Part shown: positions 42,528 to 53,136 of the stretch, one piece after another | How the letters are laid out: every line of letters begins with the position of its first letter | Position numbering within the stretch: position 1 is the first letter of the stretch | NCBI GenBank assembly: GCA_948144175.1 | Contig: CANXME010002537.1 | Coordinates: forward strand, 124,001 to 188,000 | Length of the DNA stretch: 64,000 nucleotides | Direction: 5' to 3' | From: Closterium sp. NIES-65 | Lineage: Eukaryota > Streptophyta > Zygnematophyceae > Desmidiales > Closteriaceae | Made by a program: the position numbers and the translations under genes | The notes under the pieces: model-generated | Database searches by the model: none | Told to the model about the DNA's origin: nothing | Seen by the model: only the letters and a program-made list of their open reading frames with translations

Positions 42528-45500
42528 TGTGAAAACAAAGAACGAGAATGGATGACTATGAAGTGAAGTGAATACAAATAGGAAACCCTAATGTGTTGTA
42601 CCCCCTATGGGATACCCCACTATAGCCTACACAAATAGGTAAGCTATATGTTCTGACACACCCCCATAGGCAAAGTGGGGAGAACAAGGGGTCACAAGAC
42701 CAGTCAAGCAAAGCAAAGCAAAGCTCAGGGTGGATCACAAAGTCACCACGCATTCCGAGCACAAGTTCAAAGGCCACAAGGCCAGTTCACATGCAAGATC
42801 ATATATAGAGATATACAAGAGCAAGAGTATATATATGCGAAGGTACAAGCAAGGTCAAGAGGAGAGCAAGTGAGGCAAGACAGGCACAAGACCCAACTGC
42901 GTGCAGCAACGCTGATGATCACAAGGCGCAAGTGCCTTGGTGAAGACATCAGCAGTGTTGGCCTCAGAGGCCACGTACGCAAGTCGCAGCTGTCTACGCT
43001 GCTGTAGCTCACGAGCAAGAAAGTAGCGAAGAGCAATGTGCTTCGTTCTGTGCTCCAGTCGCTGCTCTCGACACAAGGCCAGCATGGCCTTGTTGTCTAC
43101 GTACAGGACTGGAGGAGAACGAGGCTGCTCTCCAAGGTCGGTCAGCAGGTAGGTGAGCCAGCGTAACTCCTGTGCAGCCATAGCCCCAGCGTAGATCTCA
43201 GCCTCACAACTGGAGCCGAGAACAGAAGACGAGCGGGTAGCCCGCCACGAGACAGAGCCGGAACCAAGGCTGAAGGTGTAACCCTGTGACGACCGCTGCG
43301 TAGCCTGGTCGTCAGCCCAAGAAGCGTCTGCGTGCCCAGTGAGGACCACTGGACTGCGCCCTCCAAGCACTAGCCCCATGCCCGACGTACTGCACAAGTA
43401 GCGCAACACCCTCTTCGCTGCAGCCATGTGCTCTGGTCGGTGTCTCCCAGGAGCAACATAGCGTGCAAGAATGCTAAGAGGGTATGCAAGGTCAGGTCGT
43501 GTGCAGGTCATCAGGTATATAAGGCAGCCAACAAGCTCTGGATACGGGCCACTCGACTCTACGGACTCATCCGAAGGCAGAGCTGAGAGCGAGTGGCGAG
43601 TAGGCAGAGGAGTGGCCTGAGGCGAGGAGTACGTGAAGCCGAAGCGCTGAAGGACCTGCTGCACCATGTGTGACTGAGTCAGGGTAATGGTGCGGCGTGC
43701 TCTGTCCCGGGTGATCTGCAAGCCAAGGTAGCTGCGCAGTTCACCCAGGTCTGTGCATGTGTGTTGCTTCTGCAGCTCGGACTTCACGTAGGCGAGTCCA
43801 GCAGTGTCAGCTGTGGCAAAGACCAAGTCGTCGATGTACACGAGGATGTAGAACGGCGGCAGAGAGGTGTCGGTGCGCAGAAACAGCGACGGGTCGGCAG
43901 TAGAAGGAGCAAACCCAAGAGCCGCAAGCGTAGTCCTCAGTGTGTCGTGCCACTCACGTGGCGCCTGGCGGAGACCGTAGACTGGACGCCGGAGACTCCA
44001 CTGGGTACCAGGAGGGAAAGACCCAGCGAAGCCAGGTGGGCGGCGGAGCCAGATCTCCTCGTGCAGGCTGCCCTGCAAGAAAGCTGTGCTGAAGTCGAGA
44101 GAGTGGAGCTCGTAGTCACGGTGAGCAGCAATGTGCAGCAGTACCCGAAGAGTGGTCATCTTCGGGGTGGGGGAGAAGGTCTGAAAGTAGTCAACTCTCT
44201 GCCGCTGACTGAAGCCACGAGCCACGTAACGCGCCTTGAAGACAGGCGGAGAACCCGGCGGCCGCTTCACCCTGAAGATCCACATGCCACTGACGATGTT
44301 CGCCCCAGGAGGGGGGACAGCGTCAACGTAGGTGCCTGTGGACTTCCAGGAAGCCATCTTTGCATCCATAGCTGCCTGCCACTGAGAGGAGTAGGGACCC
44401 TCTATCGCCTCCGCGTAAGAGCGCGGAGTCGGGATGTCAAGTGCATCTGGGTCTCCCTTAGGGGTAAGCAGTACGGACACGAGATGAGGTGAAGCAGCTG
44501 CCAGACACTAGAACTCCTCTTGCCTGTCCTCAAGGACGTCCGTGCCAAGGGCACACTCACCCGCGACGGACGGAGGACAGACAGACTCAGACTCAGCGAC
44601 AAGACTAGCAGCGTAGTCTAAGTGACAGCGAGCAGCAAAGTCGACGAGCTCAGTAATGAGAGCAGACGCAGCAGTAGACTTGAAAGAAGGGTCAGTGACA
44701 ACAGTAGCAAGGAGACGCGTGACAGTAGGACTGGCAGCACGAAGAGAGTCCGACTCAGGGTCGGCAAGTGCAGGAAGAGAGGACTCAGGAGGGGAAGGCA
44801 AAGGGGCACGCAGAGGAGCAGTAGACGGACGCAGAGACATCCGGCGCGTGCCAGGGACAGGAGGAGGACGCTGGCGCGAACTGCAACCACTAGCGCGAGC
44901 AGCTCTAACAGGCGACGCAGGACGAGACGTAGGCTCACGACGCTCAGTAAGACCTCCAGTAGGACCAGCGTAGGGAGAAGGAGCAGGCAGAGGGAAGGCA
45001 GGCTGTAGCTGTGACTGTGACGGGACAGGCTGTGGACACTCTAAGGGAGGAGGAGGATCAGTAGAAGGAGGAAGACCAAGAACCTGCTGCAGGAGTGGAA
45101 CAAAGTACGGACGAGGCCGCGTGACGACGCCAGAAGCAGCAGGGACAGAACCAGTACCCTCAGCAGGAGCACCCGCTCCAGCAGCACCTCCAGCAGCACG
45201 AGGAGCACCCCCAGTAGGACCGCCAGCGGTAGTCTCAGCGCCAACACCCTCAGCAGCACAACCTCCAGTCGAACCCGTAGGCCCAGCAGCTCCAGTACTC
45301 CCAGTACGAGCACCTCCGGGACCCGCGACCGCAGCACCCTCAGCAGCCGAAGAACCTCTAGCACCAGCAGTACGGCGCCAGCGCCGGGCAAACCACTCGC
45401 GCAGCTCCTGTGGAGAGAGTGGCTCCCGGCGAGAAGAAGCAGCCGGAGAACCTCCAGGCGGAGCACCTCCACTCCCAGCACCCCCAGGCGTTGCACCTCC

Positions 45501-45772
45501 AGGCTCAGCACCCCCAGGCGTAGCACCCCCAAGCTCAGCACCCCCAGGCTCAGCACCCCCAGGCTTAGTACCCCCAGGCTCAGCACCCCCGGACGCTGTA
45601 CCCCCAGGCTGAGCACCCCCAGACTCCGCACCCCCAGGTCCAGCACCCCCAGGCTCAGCACCCCCAGCAGCACCAGAGTCACCAGTGACCTCGACAGGCT
45701 CGACTGCGTCTACGTGGGACACACCTGAAGGGGCAGGACCCTGAGAGGGGAGGGAGTCTACCTGGGGGGGAC
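42528..45772 (-). repeat. 3,245-bp chimeric tandem unit, copy B
   Basis: Same content as copy A, with LTR 42528-42658. It ends at GGGAC (45768-45772), directly before the 3' LTR of TE-G, so GGGAC closes both units and TE-G. Confidence 0.9.
42855..45722 (-). pseudogene. linker-RT-RNase H polyprotein fragment in unit B
   Basis: Same as in unit A: linker 44508-45722 ending in the same TAG, RT-RNase H 42855-44480 with YIDDLVFA. The identical nonsense codon in all three linker copies (38018, 41263, 44508) shows that the duplication came after the mutation. Confidence 0.85.
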
Positions 45773-45903
45773 TGTGAAAACAAAGAACGAGAATGGATGA
45801 CTATGAAGTGAAGTGAATACAAATAGGAAACCCTAATGTGTTGTACCCCCTATGGGATACCCCACTATAGCCTACACAAATAGGTAAGCTATATGTTCTG
45901 ACA
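45773..45903 (-). repeat. 3' LTR of TE-G
   Basis: 131 bp; the copies at 39283-39413 and 42528-42658 derive from it through the tandem units. Confidence 0.92.
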
Positions 45904-46099
45904 CACCCCCATAGGCAAAGTGGGGAGAACAAGGGGTCACAAGACCAGTCAAGCAAAGCAAAGCAAAGCTCAGGGTGGATCACAAAGTCACCACGCATTC
46001 CGAGCACAAGTTCAAAGGCCACAAGGCCAGTTCACATGCAAGATCATATATAGAGATATACAAGAGCAAGAGTATATATATGCGAAGGTACAAGCAAGG

Positions 46100-49000
46100 T
46101 CAAGAGGAGAGCAAGTGAGGCAAGACAGGCACAAGACCCAACTGCGTGCAGCAACGCTGATGATCACAAGGCGCAAGTGCCTTGGTGAAGACATCAGCAG
46201 TGTTGGCCTCAGAGGCCACGTACGCAAGTCGCAGCTGTCTACGCTGCTGTAGCTCACGAGCAAGAAAGTAGCGAAGAGCAATGTGCTTCGTTCTGTGCTC
46301 CAGTCGCTGCTCTCGACACAAGGCCAGCATGGCCTTGTTGTCTACGTACAGGACTGGAGGAGAACGAGGCTGCTCTCCAAGGTCGGTCAGCAGGTAGGTG
46401 AGCCAGCGTAACTCCTGTGCAGCCATAGCCCCAGCGTAGATCTCAGCCTCACAACTGGAGCCGAGAACAGAAGACGAGCGGGTAGCCCGCCACGAGACAG
46501 AGCCGGAACCAAGGCTGAAGGTGTAACCCTGTGACGACCGCTGCGTAGCCTGGTCGTCAGCCCAAGAAGCGTCTGCGTGCCCAGTGAGGACCACTGGACT
46601 GCGCCCTCCAAGCACTAGCCCCATGCCCGACGTACTGCACAAGTAGCGCAACACCCTCTTCGCTGCAGCCATGTGCTCTGGTCGGTGTCTCCCAGGAGCA
46701 ACAAAGCGTGCGAGAATGCTAAGAGGGTATGCGAGGTCAGGTCGTGTGCAGGTCATCAGGTACATGAGGCAGCCAACAAGCTCTGCAAACGGGCCACTCG
46801 ACTCTACGGACTCATCCGAAGGCAGAGCTGAGAGCGAGTGGCGAGTAGGCAGAGGAGTGGCCTGAGGCGAGGAGTACGTGAAGCCGAAGCGCTGAAGGAC
46901 CTGCTGCACCATGTGTGACTGAGTCAGGGTAATGGTGCGGCGTGCTCTGTCCCGGGTGATCTGCAAGCCAAGGTAGCTGCGCAGTTCACCCAGGTCAGTG
47001 CACGTGTGTCTCTTCTGCAGCTCGGACTTCACGTAGGCGAGTCCAGCAGTGTCAGCTGTGGCAAAGACCAAGTCGTCGACGTACACGAGGATGTAGAACG
47101 GCGGCAGAGAGGTGTCGGTGCGCAGAAACAGCGACGGGTCGGCAGTGGAAGGAGCAAACCCAAGTGCCGCGAGCGTAGTCCTCAGTGTGTCGTGCCACTC
47201 ACGTGGCGCCTGGCGGAGACCGTAGACTGGACGCCGGAGACTCCACTGGGTACCAGGAGGGAAAGACCCAGTGAAGCCAGGTGGGCGACGCAGCCAGATC
47301 TCCTCGTGCAGGCTGCCCTGCAAGAAAGCTGTGCTGAAGTCGAGAGAGTGGAGCTCGTAGTCACGGTGAGCAGCAACGTGCAGCAGAACCCGAAGAGTGG
47401 TCATCTTCGGGGTGGGGGAGAAGGTCTGAAAGTAGTCAACCCCCTGCCGCTGACTGAAGCCACGAGCCACGTAACGCGCCTTGAAGACAGGCGGAGAACC
47501 CGGCGGCCGCTTCACCCTGAAAATCCACATGCCACTGACGATGTTCGCCCCAGGAGGGGGAACAGCGTCAACGTAGGTGCCTGTGGACTTCCAGGAAGCC
47601 ATCTCTGCATCCATAGCTGCCTGCCACTGAGAGGAGTAGGGACCCTCTATCGCCTCCGCGTAAGAGCGCGGAGTCGGGATGTCTGGTGCATCCGGGTCTC
47701 CCTCAGGGGCTAGCAGTACAGACGCGAGACGAGGTGAAGCGGCGGCCAGACACTGGAACTCCTCCTGCCTGTCCTCAAGGACGTCCGTGCCAAGGGCACA
47801 CTCACCCCCGACGGACGGAGGACAGGCGGACTCAGACTCAGTGACAAGACGAGCAGCGTAGTCTAGACGACAGCGCGCAGCAAAGTCGACAAGCTCAGTG
47901 ACAAGGGCAGACGCAGCAGACGACTCGAAGGAGGGGTCAGTGACAGCAGTAGCCAGGAGACGCGTGACAGTAGGACTGGCAGCACGAAGAGAGTCCGACT
48001 CCGGGTCGGCAAGAGCAGGAAGAGAGGAAGCAGGAGGAGAAGGCAAAGGGGCACGCAGAGGAGCAGTGGACGGACGCAGTGACATCCGGTGCGTGCCAGG
48101 GACAGGAGGAGGACGCTGACGCGACCCGCGACCACTAGCGCGCTCAGTACGAACAAGCGACACAGGACGAGACGCAGGCTCACGACGCTCAGTAAGACCT
48201 CCAGTCGGACCAGCGTAGGGAGAAGGAGCAGGCAAAGGGGAGGCAGGCTGTAGCTGTGGCTGTGACTGGACAGGCTGCGGACCCTCTAAGGGAGGAGGAG
48301 GAGGTGGAAGACCAAGAACCTGCTGCAGGAGCGGAACGAAGTACGGTCGGGGCCGCGCGGCGACGCTAGAAACAGCAGGAACAGCACCAGCAGCCCCGGC
48401 AGGTGCACCCACTCCAGCAGCACCTCCAGCAGCACCACCAGAAGCTCCAGAACCTCCAGCCGCAGCACCAGGAGCACTGTCAGTCGGACCGCCAACGGCA
48501 GGCTCAGCGCCAACACCCTCAGCAGGACCAGCTCCAGGAGAACTCTCAGACTCAGCAGCTCCAGCACCCACAGTACGAGCACCGGCGGGGCGCGCAGCAG
48601 CAGTACCCTCTGCAGCCGAAGAACCACCAGCACCAGCAGCACGCCTCCAGCGCCTGGCAAACCACTCACGCAGCTCCCGTGGGGAGAGTGGCTCCAGGCT
48701 AGACGAAGCACCCCCAGGCACAGCACCTCCAGGCTCAGCACCCCTAGACACAGCACCCCCAGGCACAGCACCCCCAGGCTCAGCACCCCCAGGCTCAGCA
48801 CCCCCAGGCTCAGCACCTCCAGGCTCAGCACCCCCAGGCACAGCACCCCCAGACTCGGCACCTCCAGGCTCAGCACCCCCAGGCACAGCACCTCCAGGCT
48901 CAGCACCCCCAGGCTCAGCACCCCCAGACTCCGCACCCCCAGGCTCAGCTCCCGCAGCAGCACCAGAGTCACCAGTGACCTCGACAGGCTCGACCGCGTC

Positions 49001-52000
49001 TACCTGGGACACACCTGAAGGGGCAGGACCCTGAGGGGGGAGGGGGACTACCGGGGGGGGACCTGGTACCAAGAAGAGCGGGGGTGGGGGGAGGGACGGA
49101 GTGCGGTAGGGGAAGAGGCGGTAGTAGGGTACCGACTCGTCGAACGTGACGTCCTGGGAGGACAGAACACGTCGAGAGGAGGGGTGGTAAAACTGCCACC
49201 CAGGGGCGTCGGGGGGGAACCCCAGGAAGACGCAGGGAGAAGCACGAGGGGACAGCTTGTCCGCAGATAGGTCGCGAACAAACGCCCGAGATCCCCAGAC
49301 CCGGAACGCCGACGCATCGCCAACCTTCCCCGTCCACAGCAGGGCTGGGGAGGTCTCCAGTCGAGAGACCCTGGGGTGGAGGTTGATCTGGTGCGCAGCG
49401 TAACTGACCGCAAACGGCCACAGAAAATGGGGAGCAGCCGCATGCATCATGGACGTACGAGCGACGTCCATGACCATGCCAATGCGGCGCTCAGCAATCC
49501 CATTCTGCTGTGGTGAGTCCGGAAGCGTGAAGGTCTGACGGATGCCTCGCGCACGACAGTAGGCACTCAGGAGGCCAGAGGAGAACTCTCCGCCTCTGTC
49601 CGAGTGCAGACGCAAAACAGGGAAGTCAGAGCCAAAGCTCCTCCGAAGCTGGAGACGAGCTGCGCGGAACCAGTCGATCAACACCTCAGTGACCTCACCC
49701 TTGCTGCGCAAGGGGAAGACTGTGGTGTAACGCGAGTAGTCGTCAACCACCAGCAGGAAGTAGCGCTCCTGACCCTGTCCACGGACGCGGGCTGGGCCCC
49801 ACACGTCCATGTGAAGCGTCTGCAACGGGGCCTCTGTCGGAGGAAACTGGGAGGAGTGAGGGGCAGCACGCTGGCGCCCCTCGACACAGGGGACACAGGT
49901 GGGGCCAGGGCCCGGAGGAAGGGGAGGGAGAGACCGGGGAAGACCAGACACAAGGACTCGCGAGGCCATGCCTCTGAGCCGAAGCAGAGAGGGGTGGCCA
50001 AGGCGGTGGTGCCAGAGGAGGGTCTCGTGAGACAGACGACGGCACGAGCAGGGGGCAGACTCAGGACCAGACCTGGACGCTGCAGCAAACACCTGACCAG
50101 ACGAAGGGACCCTACCAGACTCAGCACCTGGAGGAGAAGCAGTGGTCAGTGTGTACAGGCTCGACCCTGGCCGACGTGTAAACGTAGCCAGGTGGCGACC
50201 TGTATCCGCCTCCGTGCAGTGGGTCACCCGCTGACGAGCAGGGGTGAACTGGTGGACACCCGCATCCTGGAGGTCAGCACCACTCACCAAGTTCGTCGAG
50301 AACGAGGGGAGGTAAAGACCAGTCAGGGTGCCAGAGGGGGCCGCCGGACACGGGAGGACAGTGGAGAAGCGAGACAGGACAGGCCCCCCAGAGGGGTCAG
50401 CCAGGGACACCGCAACCGGCCGACTCAGCGGCGTGAGAGTGGTGCGGTCCCTAAAGAAGGAGCGAGACGCTCCAGAGTCAAGGGTGAAGGTGTGAGAGGC
50501 CGAAGCCGACACAGTACCTGAGAGGGCAGACTCACCAGCACCTGAGAGCACAGACGCACTGGCACCTAGAGCAGCAGCCTCACTAGTACCTGACGCGGCA
50601 GTACCAATGCCCGGGTCGGGCGGGAAACACCGGTAACAGTCATCCTCATCACTACCAATCGCAGCATACATAGCAGAGAGAATATCATCAAAATCAAGAT
50701 CATAAATAGCTACACCAGCCCTAGACAGCTCTCCCCAGCGGGGGATCTCAGCTGCCTCCGGAAACTGCTGACGCCAGGCGTCAGTCAGGCGGCCAAAGCA
50801 GCGGCGGGCTGTGTGGGCGCCTCCACACCTCTCCCCTGCACGGTCACCGGTGCGAAGAACGTAGGGGCAAGGACCAAGCGCACCACCACGCTGACGCTGC
50901 GAGTACCACTCACGGAGCTGCTGAGGGGCGGGGACGGTGCGAGAGCGCTGCTGCTGCTGTGGCTGCTGCTGCGGCTGCTGCTGCTGCTGCTGCTGGCGCT
51001 GACCACCCCCAGAGCTGCTCCGCTGGGACGAGCCACTCCGACCCCCGCCTCCACCGCCACCCCCGCCTCCACCGCCACCCCCGTCTCCACCTCCACCTCC
51101 CCCACTTGGACCGTCGCTCCCACCGCTCCCACCGCCTCCTCCGCTACCACCTCCGCCGCCACCTCCGCCTCCACCGCCGCCACCAGTACCTCCACTCCCG
51201 CCACCACCCCCACCGCCACCCCCACTCCCCCCGCCACCCCCACCGCCTCCTCCACCGCCCCCTCTAGCTCCACCCGCTCCCTTGCCCCCCTTGCCCTTGC
51301 CAGAGCGGCGTCTGCCGCTGGGGGCAGACGCCGCGCCGACCGACTCAAAACCAGTGAGGTCGGCCGCAGCGGCAGAGGCGACAGAGGGCAGCAGGGGGGA
51401 AGGACCACACCCCTCAAAGATGGGGGTGCGAGGGTCACCCCGAGAGGCCCCTACAGCGACAATACTCTTCTCAGCCGCTAGCAGGGACTCCTCAAGGAGG
51501 TCGACAGTGAGAGTGGTGGGACAGACAGAGAGAAACTGGTCCCTAACGACACGAAGGGACTCAGGGAGACGGGTGACGAGAAAGTAGAGAGTGATGTACA
51601 TGGGAGGAGGGTTCGCAGCGCGGAACTCAGCAGGAAGGGCAGCGCGGTAGCGGGTGTCACTAGCACGGAGGTGGGTAACGAGGTCAGCGACAGTGGGAAA
51701 GGAAGCGAGGTCAGGGAAGAGAAACGGTAGCATGAGGCGGCTAAGGGTAGCGGAGGAAGGGGAGGAGTAGCGTGCAACTACAGCGTCGTACAAGGCCTGA
51801 GCGGTCTTGCACTGACTAAAGTGGGCACGCTCAGAGGAAGGGAGGTGGCGACGCACAGCAAGACGTGCAGCAGCATCGCGGGTCGCCCACTTGGAGCGAA
51901 CGGCAGAGTCAGCATCAGCAGGTGGGGCAGGGACAGCGCCAGAGACAAAGTCAAAGAGAGAGACCTCATCTATCGCATCACACAGTAAGTACAGCTGCAG

Positions 52001-52072
52001 GTCTTCAATCCAGACGGCAAAGTCAATGGCCCTCCCCTCAGCGTCAAAAGTAAGAACATTGGGGGTGGCCAT
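46100..52072 (-). CDS. TE-G Gag-Pol polyprotein, intact
   Basis: One frame of about 1990 codons. I start at the second Met ([20 protein letters not shown]) because it aligns with the starts in TE-C, TE-E and TE-F; an ATG 21 bases upstream (52093) is in frame. Approximate residues: gag 1-240; glycine-rich 260-350; Gln-rich then APQQLREWY about 390; Cys-x13-Cys-x3-His-x4-Cys about 405-430; protease TLDSGA about 530; pre-integrase [11 protein letters not shown] about 690; integrase Asp/Asp/Glu in [23 protein letters not shown] about 755-870; PGGAE linker about 1035-1120; [14 protein letters not shown] about 1130; RT with YVDDLVFA about 1660; RNase [12 protein letters not shown] about 1830. The stop is TGA. 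All catalytic residues I can check are present, so it could still supply proteins. Confidence 0.95.
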   Translation of the reverse strand: MATPNVLTFDAEGRAIDFAVWIEDLQLYLLCDAIDEVSLFDFVSGAVPAPPADADSAVRSKWATRDAAARLAVRRHLPSSERAHFSQCKTAQALYDAVVARYSSPSSATLSRLMLPFLFPDLASFPTVADLVTHLRASDTRYRAALPAEFRAANPPPMYITLYFLVTRLPESLRVVRDQFLSVCPTTLTVDLLEESLLAAEKSIVAVGASRGDPRTPIFEGCGPSPLLPSVASAAAADLTGFESVGAASAPSGRRRSGKGKGGKGAGGARGGGGGGGGGGGGSGGGGGGGGGSGGTGGGGGGGGGGGGGSGGGGGSGGSDGPSGGGGGGDGGGGGGGGGGGGGGRSGSSQRSSSGGGQRQQQQQQQPQQQPQQQQRSRTVPAPQQLREWYSQRQRGGALGPCPYVLRTGDRAGERCGGAHTARRCFGRLTDAWRQQFPEAAEIPRWGELSRAGVAIYDLDFDDILSAMYAAIGSDEDDCYRCFPPDPGIGTAASGTSEAAALGASASVLSGAGESALSGTVSASASHTFTLDSGASRSFFRDRTTLTPLSRPVAVSLADPSGGPVLSRFSTVLPCPAAPSGTLTGLYLPSFSTNLVSGADLQDAGVHQFTPARQRVTHCTEADTGRHLATFTRRPGSSLYTLTTASPPGAESGRVPSSGQVFAAASRSGPESAPCSCRRLSHETLLWHHRLGHPSLLRLRGMASRVLVSGLPRSLPPLPPGPGPTCVPCVEGRQRAAPHSSQFPPTEAPLQTLHMDVWGPARVRGQGQERYFLLVVDDYSRYTTVFPLRSKGEVTEVLIDWFRAARLQLRRSFGSDFPVLRLHSDRGGEFSSGLLSAYCRARGIRQTFTLPDSPQQNGIAERRIGMVMDVARTSMMHAAAPHFLWPFAVSYAAHQINLHPRVSRLETSPALLWTGKVGDASAFRVWGSRAFVRDLSADKLSPRASPCVFLGFPPDAPGWQFYHPSSRRVLSSQDVTFDESVPYYRLFPYRTPSLPPPPLFLVPGPPPVVPLPPQGPAPSGVSQVDAVEPVEVTGDSGAAAGAEPGGAESGGAEPGGAEPGGAVPGGAEPGGAESGGAVPGGAEPGGAEPGGAEPGGAEPGGAVPGGAVSRGAEPGGAVPGGASSSLEPLSPRELREWFARRWRRAAGAGGSSAAEGTAAARPAGARTVGAGAAESESSPGAGPAEGVGAEPAVGGPTDSAPGAAAGGSGASGGAAGGAAGVGAPAGAAGAVPAVSSVAARPRPYFVPLLQQVLGLPPPPPPLEGPQPVQSQPQLQPASPLPAPSPYAGPTGGLTERREPASRPVSLVRTERASGRGSRQRPPPVPGTHRMSLRPSTAPLRAPLPSPPASSLPALADPESDSLRAASPTVTRLLATAVTDPSFESSAASALVTELVDFAARCRLDYAARLVTESESACPPSVGGECALGTDVLEDRQEEFQCLAAASPRLASVLLAPEGDPDAPDIPTPRSYAEAIEGPYSSQWQAAMDAEMASWKSTGTYVDAVPPPGANIVSGMWIFRVKRPPGSPPVFKARYVARGFSQRQGVDYFQTFSPTPKMTTLRVLLHVAAHRDYELHSLDFSTAFLQGSLHEEIWLRRPPGFTGSFPPGTQWSLRRPVYGLRQAPREWHDTLRTTLAALGFAPSTADPSLFLRTDTSLPPFYILVYVDDLVFATADTAGLAYVKSELQKRHTCTDLGELRSYLGLQITRDRARRTITLTQSHMVQQVLQRFGFTYSSPQATPLPTRHSLSALPSDESVESSGPFAELVGCLMYLMTCTRPDLAYPLSILARFVAPGRHRPEHMAAAKRVLRYLCSTSGMGLVLGGRSPVVLTGHADASWADDQATQRSSQGYTFSLGSGSVSWRATRSSSVLGSSCEAEIYAGAMAAQELRWLTYLLTDLGEQPRSPPVLYVDNKAMLALCREQRLEHRTKHIALRYFLARELQQRRQLRLAYVASEANTADVFTKALAPCDHQRCCTQLGLVPVLPHLLSS

Positions 52073-52154
52073 GGCAGCAGCTGAAAGTCTCACCGGGCTG
52101 GGAGAGTCGGGTAGGTCAGCAGCAGAGGAACACAGCTCAGGAACAGCAGCACGG

Positions 52155-52920
52155 CTCCTCAGGCGGCTCGGGCGGCTCGGGCGGCTCGGGCGGCTCGGGC
52201 GGCTCGGGCGGCTCGGGCGGCTCGGGCGGCACGGGCGGCTCGGGCTGCTCGGGCGGCGGCTCGGCCGCAGCTCAGCGGCGGCTCGGGCGGCGGCTCAGGT
52301 GGCCCGGGCGGCGGCTCAGGCGGCGGCGGCTCGGCGGCGGCTCGGCTGTTGCTGGGCGGCTCGGCTGATGCTGGGCGGCTCGGCGGGGCCGCGTAGCAGA
52401 GGGCGGCGGGGCCGCGTAGCAGAGGGCGGCGGGGCCGCGTAGCAGAGGGCGGCGGGGCCGCGACCGAAGAGGGCGGCGGGGCCGCGTAGCAGAGGGCGGC
52501 GGGGCCGCGTAGCAGAGGGCGGCGGGGCCGCGTAGCAGAGGGCGGCGGGGCCGCGATCGAAGGGCGGCGGGGCCGCGTAGCAGAGGGCGGCGGGGCCGCG
52601 TAGCAGAGGGCAGCGGGGCCGCGTAGTAGAGGGCGGCGGGGCCGCGTAGCAGAGGGCGGCGGGGTCGCGTAGTAGAGGGCGGCGGGGCCGCAATCGAAGG
52701 GCGGCGGGGCCGCGTATCAGAGGGCGGCGGGGCCGCGTGGCAGAGGGCGGCGGGGCCGCGTAGCCGAGGGCGGCGGGGCCGCGATCGAAGGGTGGCGGTG
52801 GGGCCGCGTAGCAGAGGGCGGCGGGGCCGCGATCGAAGAGCGGCGGGGCCGCTAGGGAAGGGCGGCGGAGCCGCTAGGGGAAGGGCGGCGCAACGGGCCG
52901 CTAGGGGCGACACGACGGGT
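52155..52920 (-). repeat. two-part GC-rich leader repeats of TE-G
   Basis: 52385-52920 is a tandem array of about 20-24-bp units, GCAGAGGGCGGCGGGGCCGC with GTA or GATCGA variants, at least 18 copies. 52155-52340, next to gag, is GGCTCGGGCGGCTCGG in tandem. Confidence 0.85.
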
Positions 52921-53000
52921 CGCTAAAAAAAAACGCGCCTCGGGGCGCGGTTCGGTGGGCCCTAGAAGCAGTCCCTAGGAGGGAACCTGCTCTGATTCCA

Positions 53001-53131
53001 TGTGAAAACAAAGAACGAGAATGGATGACTATGAAGTGAAGTGAATACAAATAGGAAACCCTAATGTGTTGTACCCCCTATGGGATACCCCACTATAGCC
53101 GACACAAACAGGTAAGCTATATGTTCTGACA
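53001..53131 (-). repeat. 5' LTR of TE-G
   Basis: 131 bp, two substitutions from the 3' LTR (AGCCGACACAAACAGG against AGCCTACACAAATAGG). Confidence 0.92.
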
Positions 53132-53136
53132 GGGAC

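Larger units (their letters stand above)
45773..53131 (-). mobile_element. TE-G: structurally intact Ty1/copia retrotransposon
   Basis: LTRs at 45773-45903 and 53001-53131 (131 bp) differ at two positions and are flanked by GGGAC (45768-45772 and 53132-53136). The primer-binding site on the minus strand is TGGAATCAGAGCAGG, one base from the common form. The polypurine tract CTATGGGGGTG abuts 45903. It sits in TE-F just after integrase. It is the only copia element here whose Gag-Pol frame is uninterrupted. Confidence 0.95.

Noticed and set aside
39283..42658. Independent full copia insertions at each repeated LTR (39283, 42528)
   Set aside because: These LTRs have no partner 5' LTR and no gag, and sit at exact 3,245-bp spacing with the same GGGAC junction; tandem duplication explains them better.
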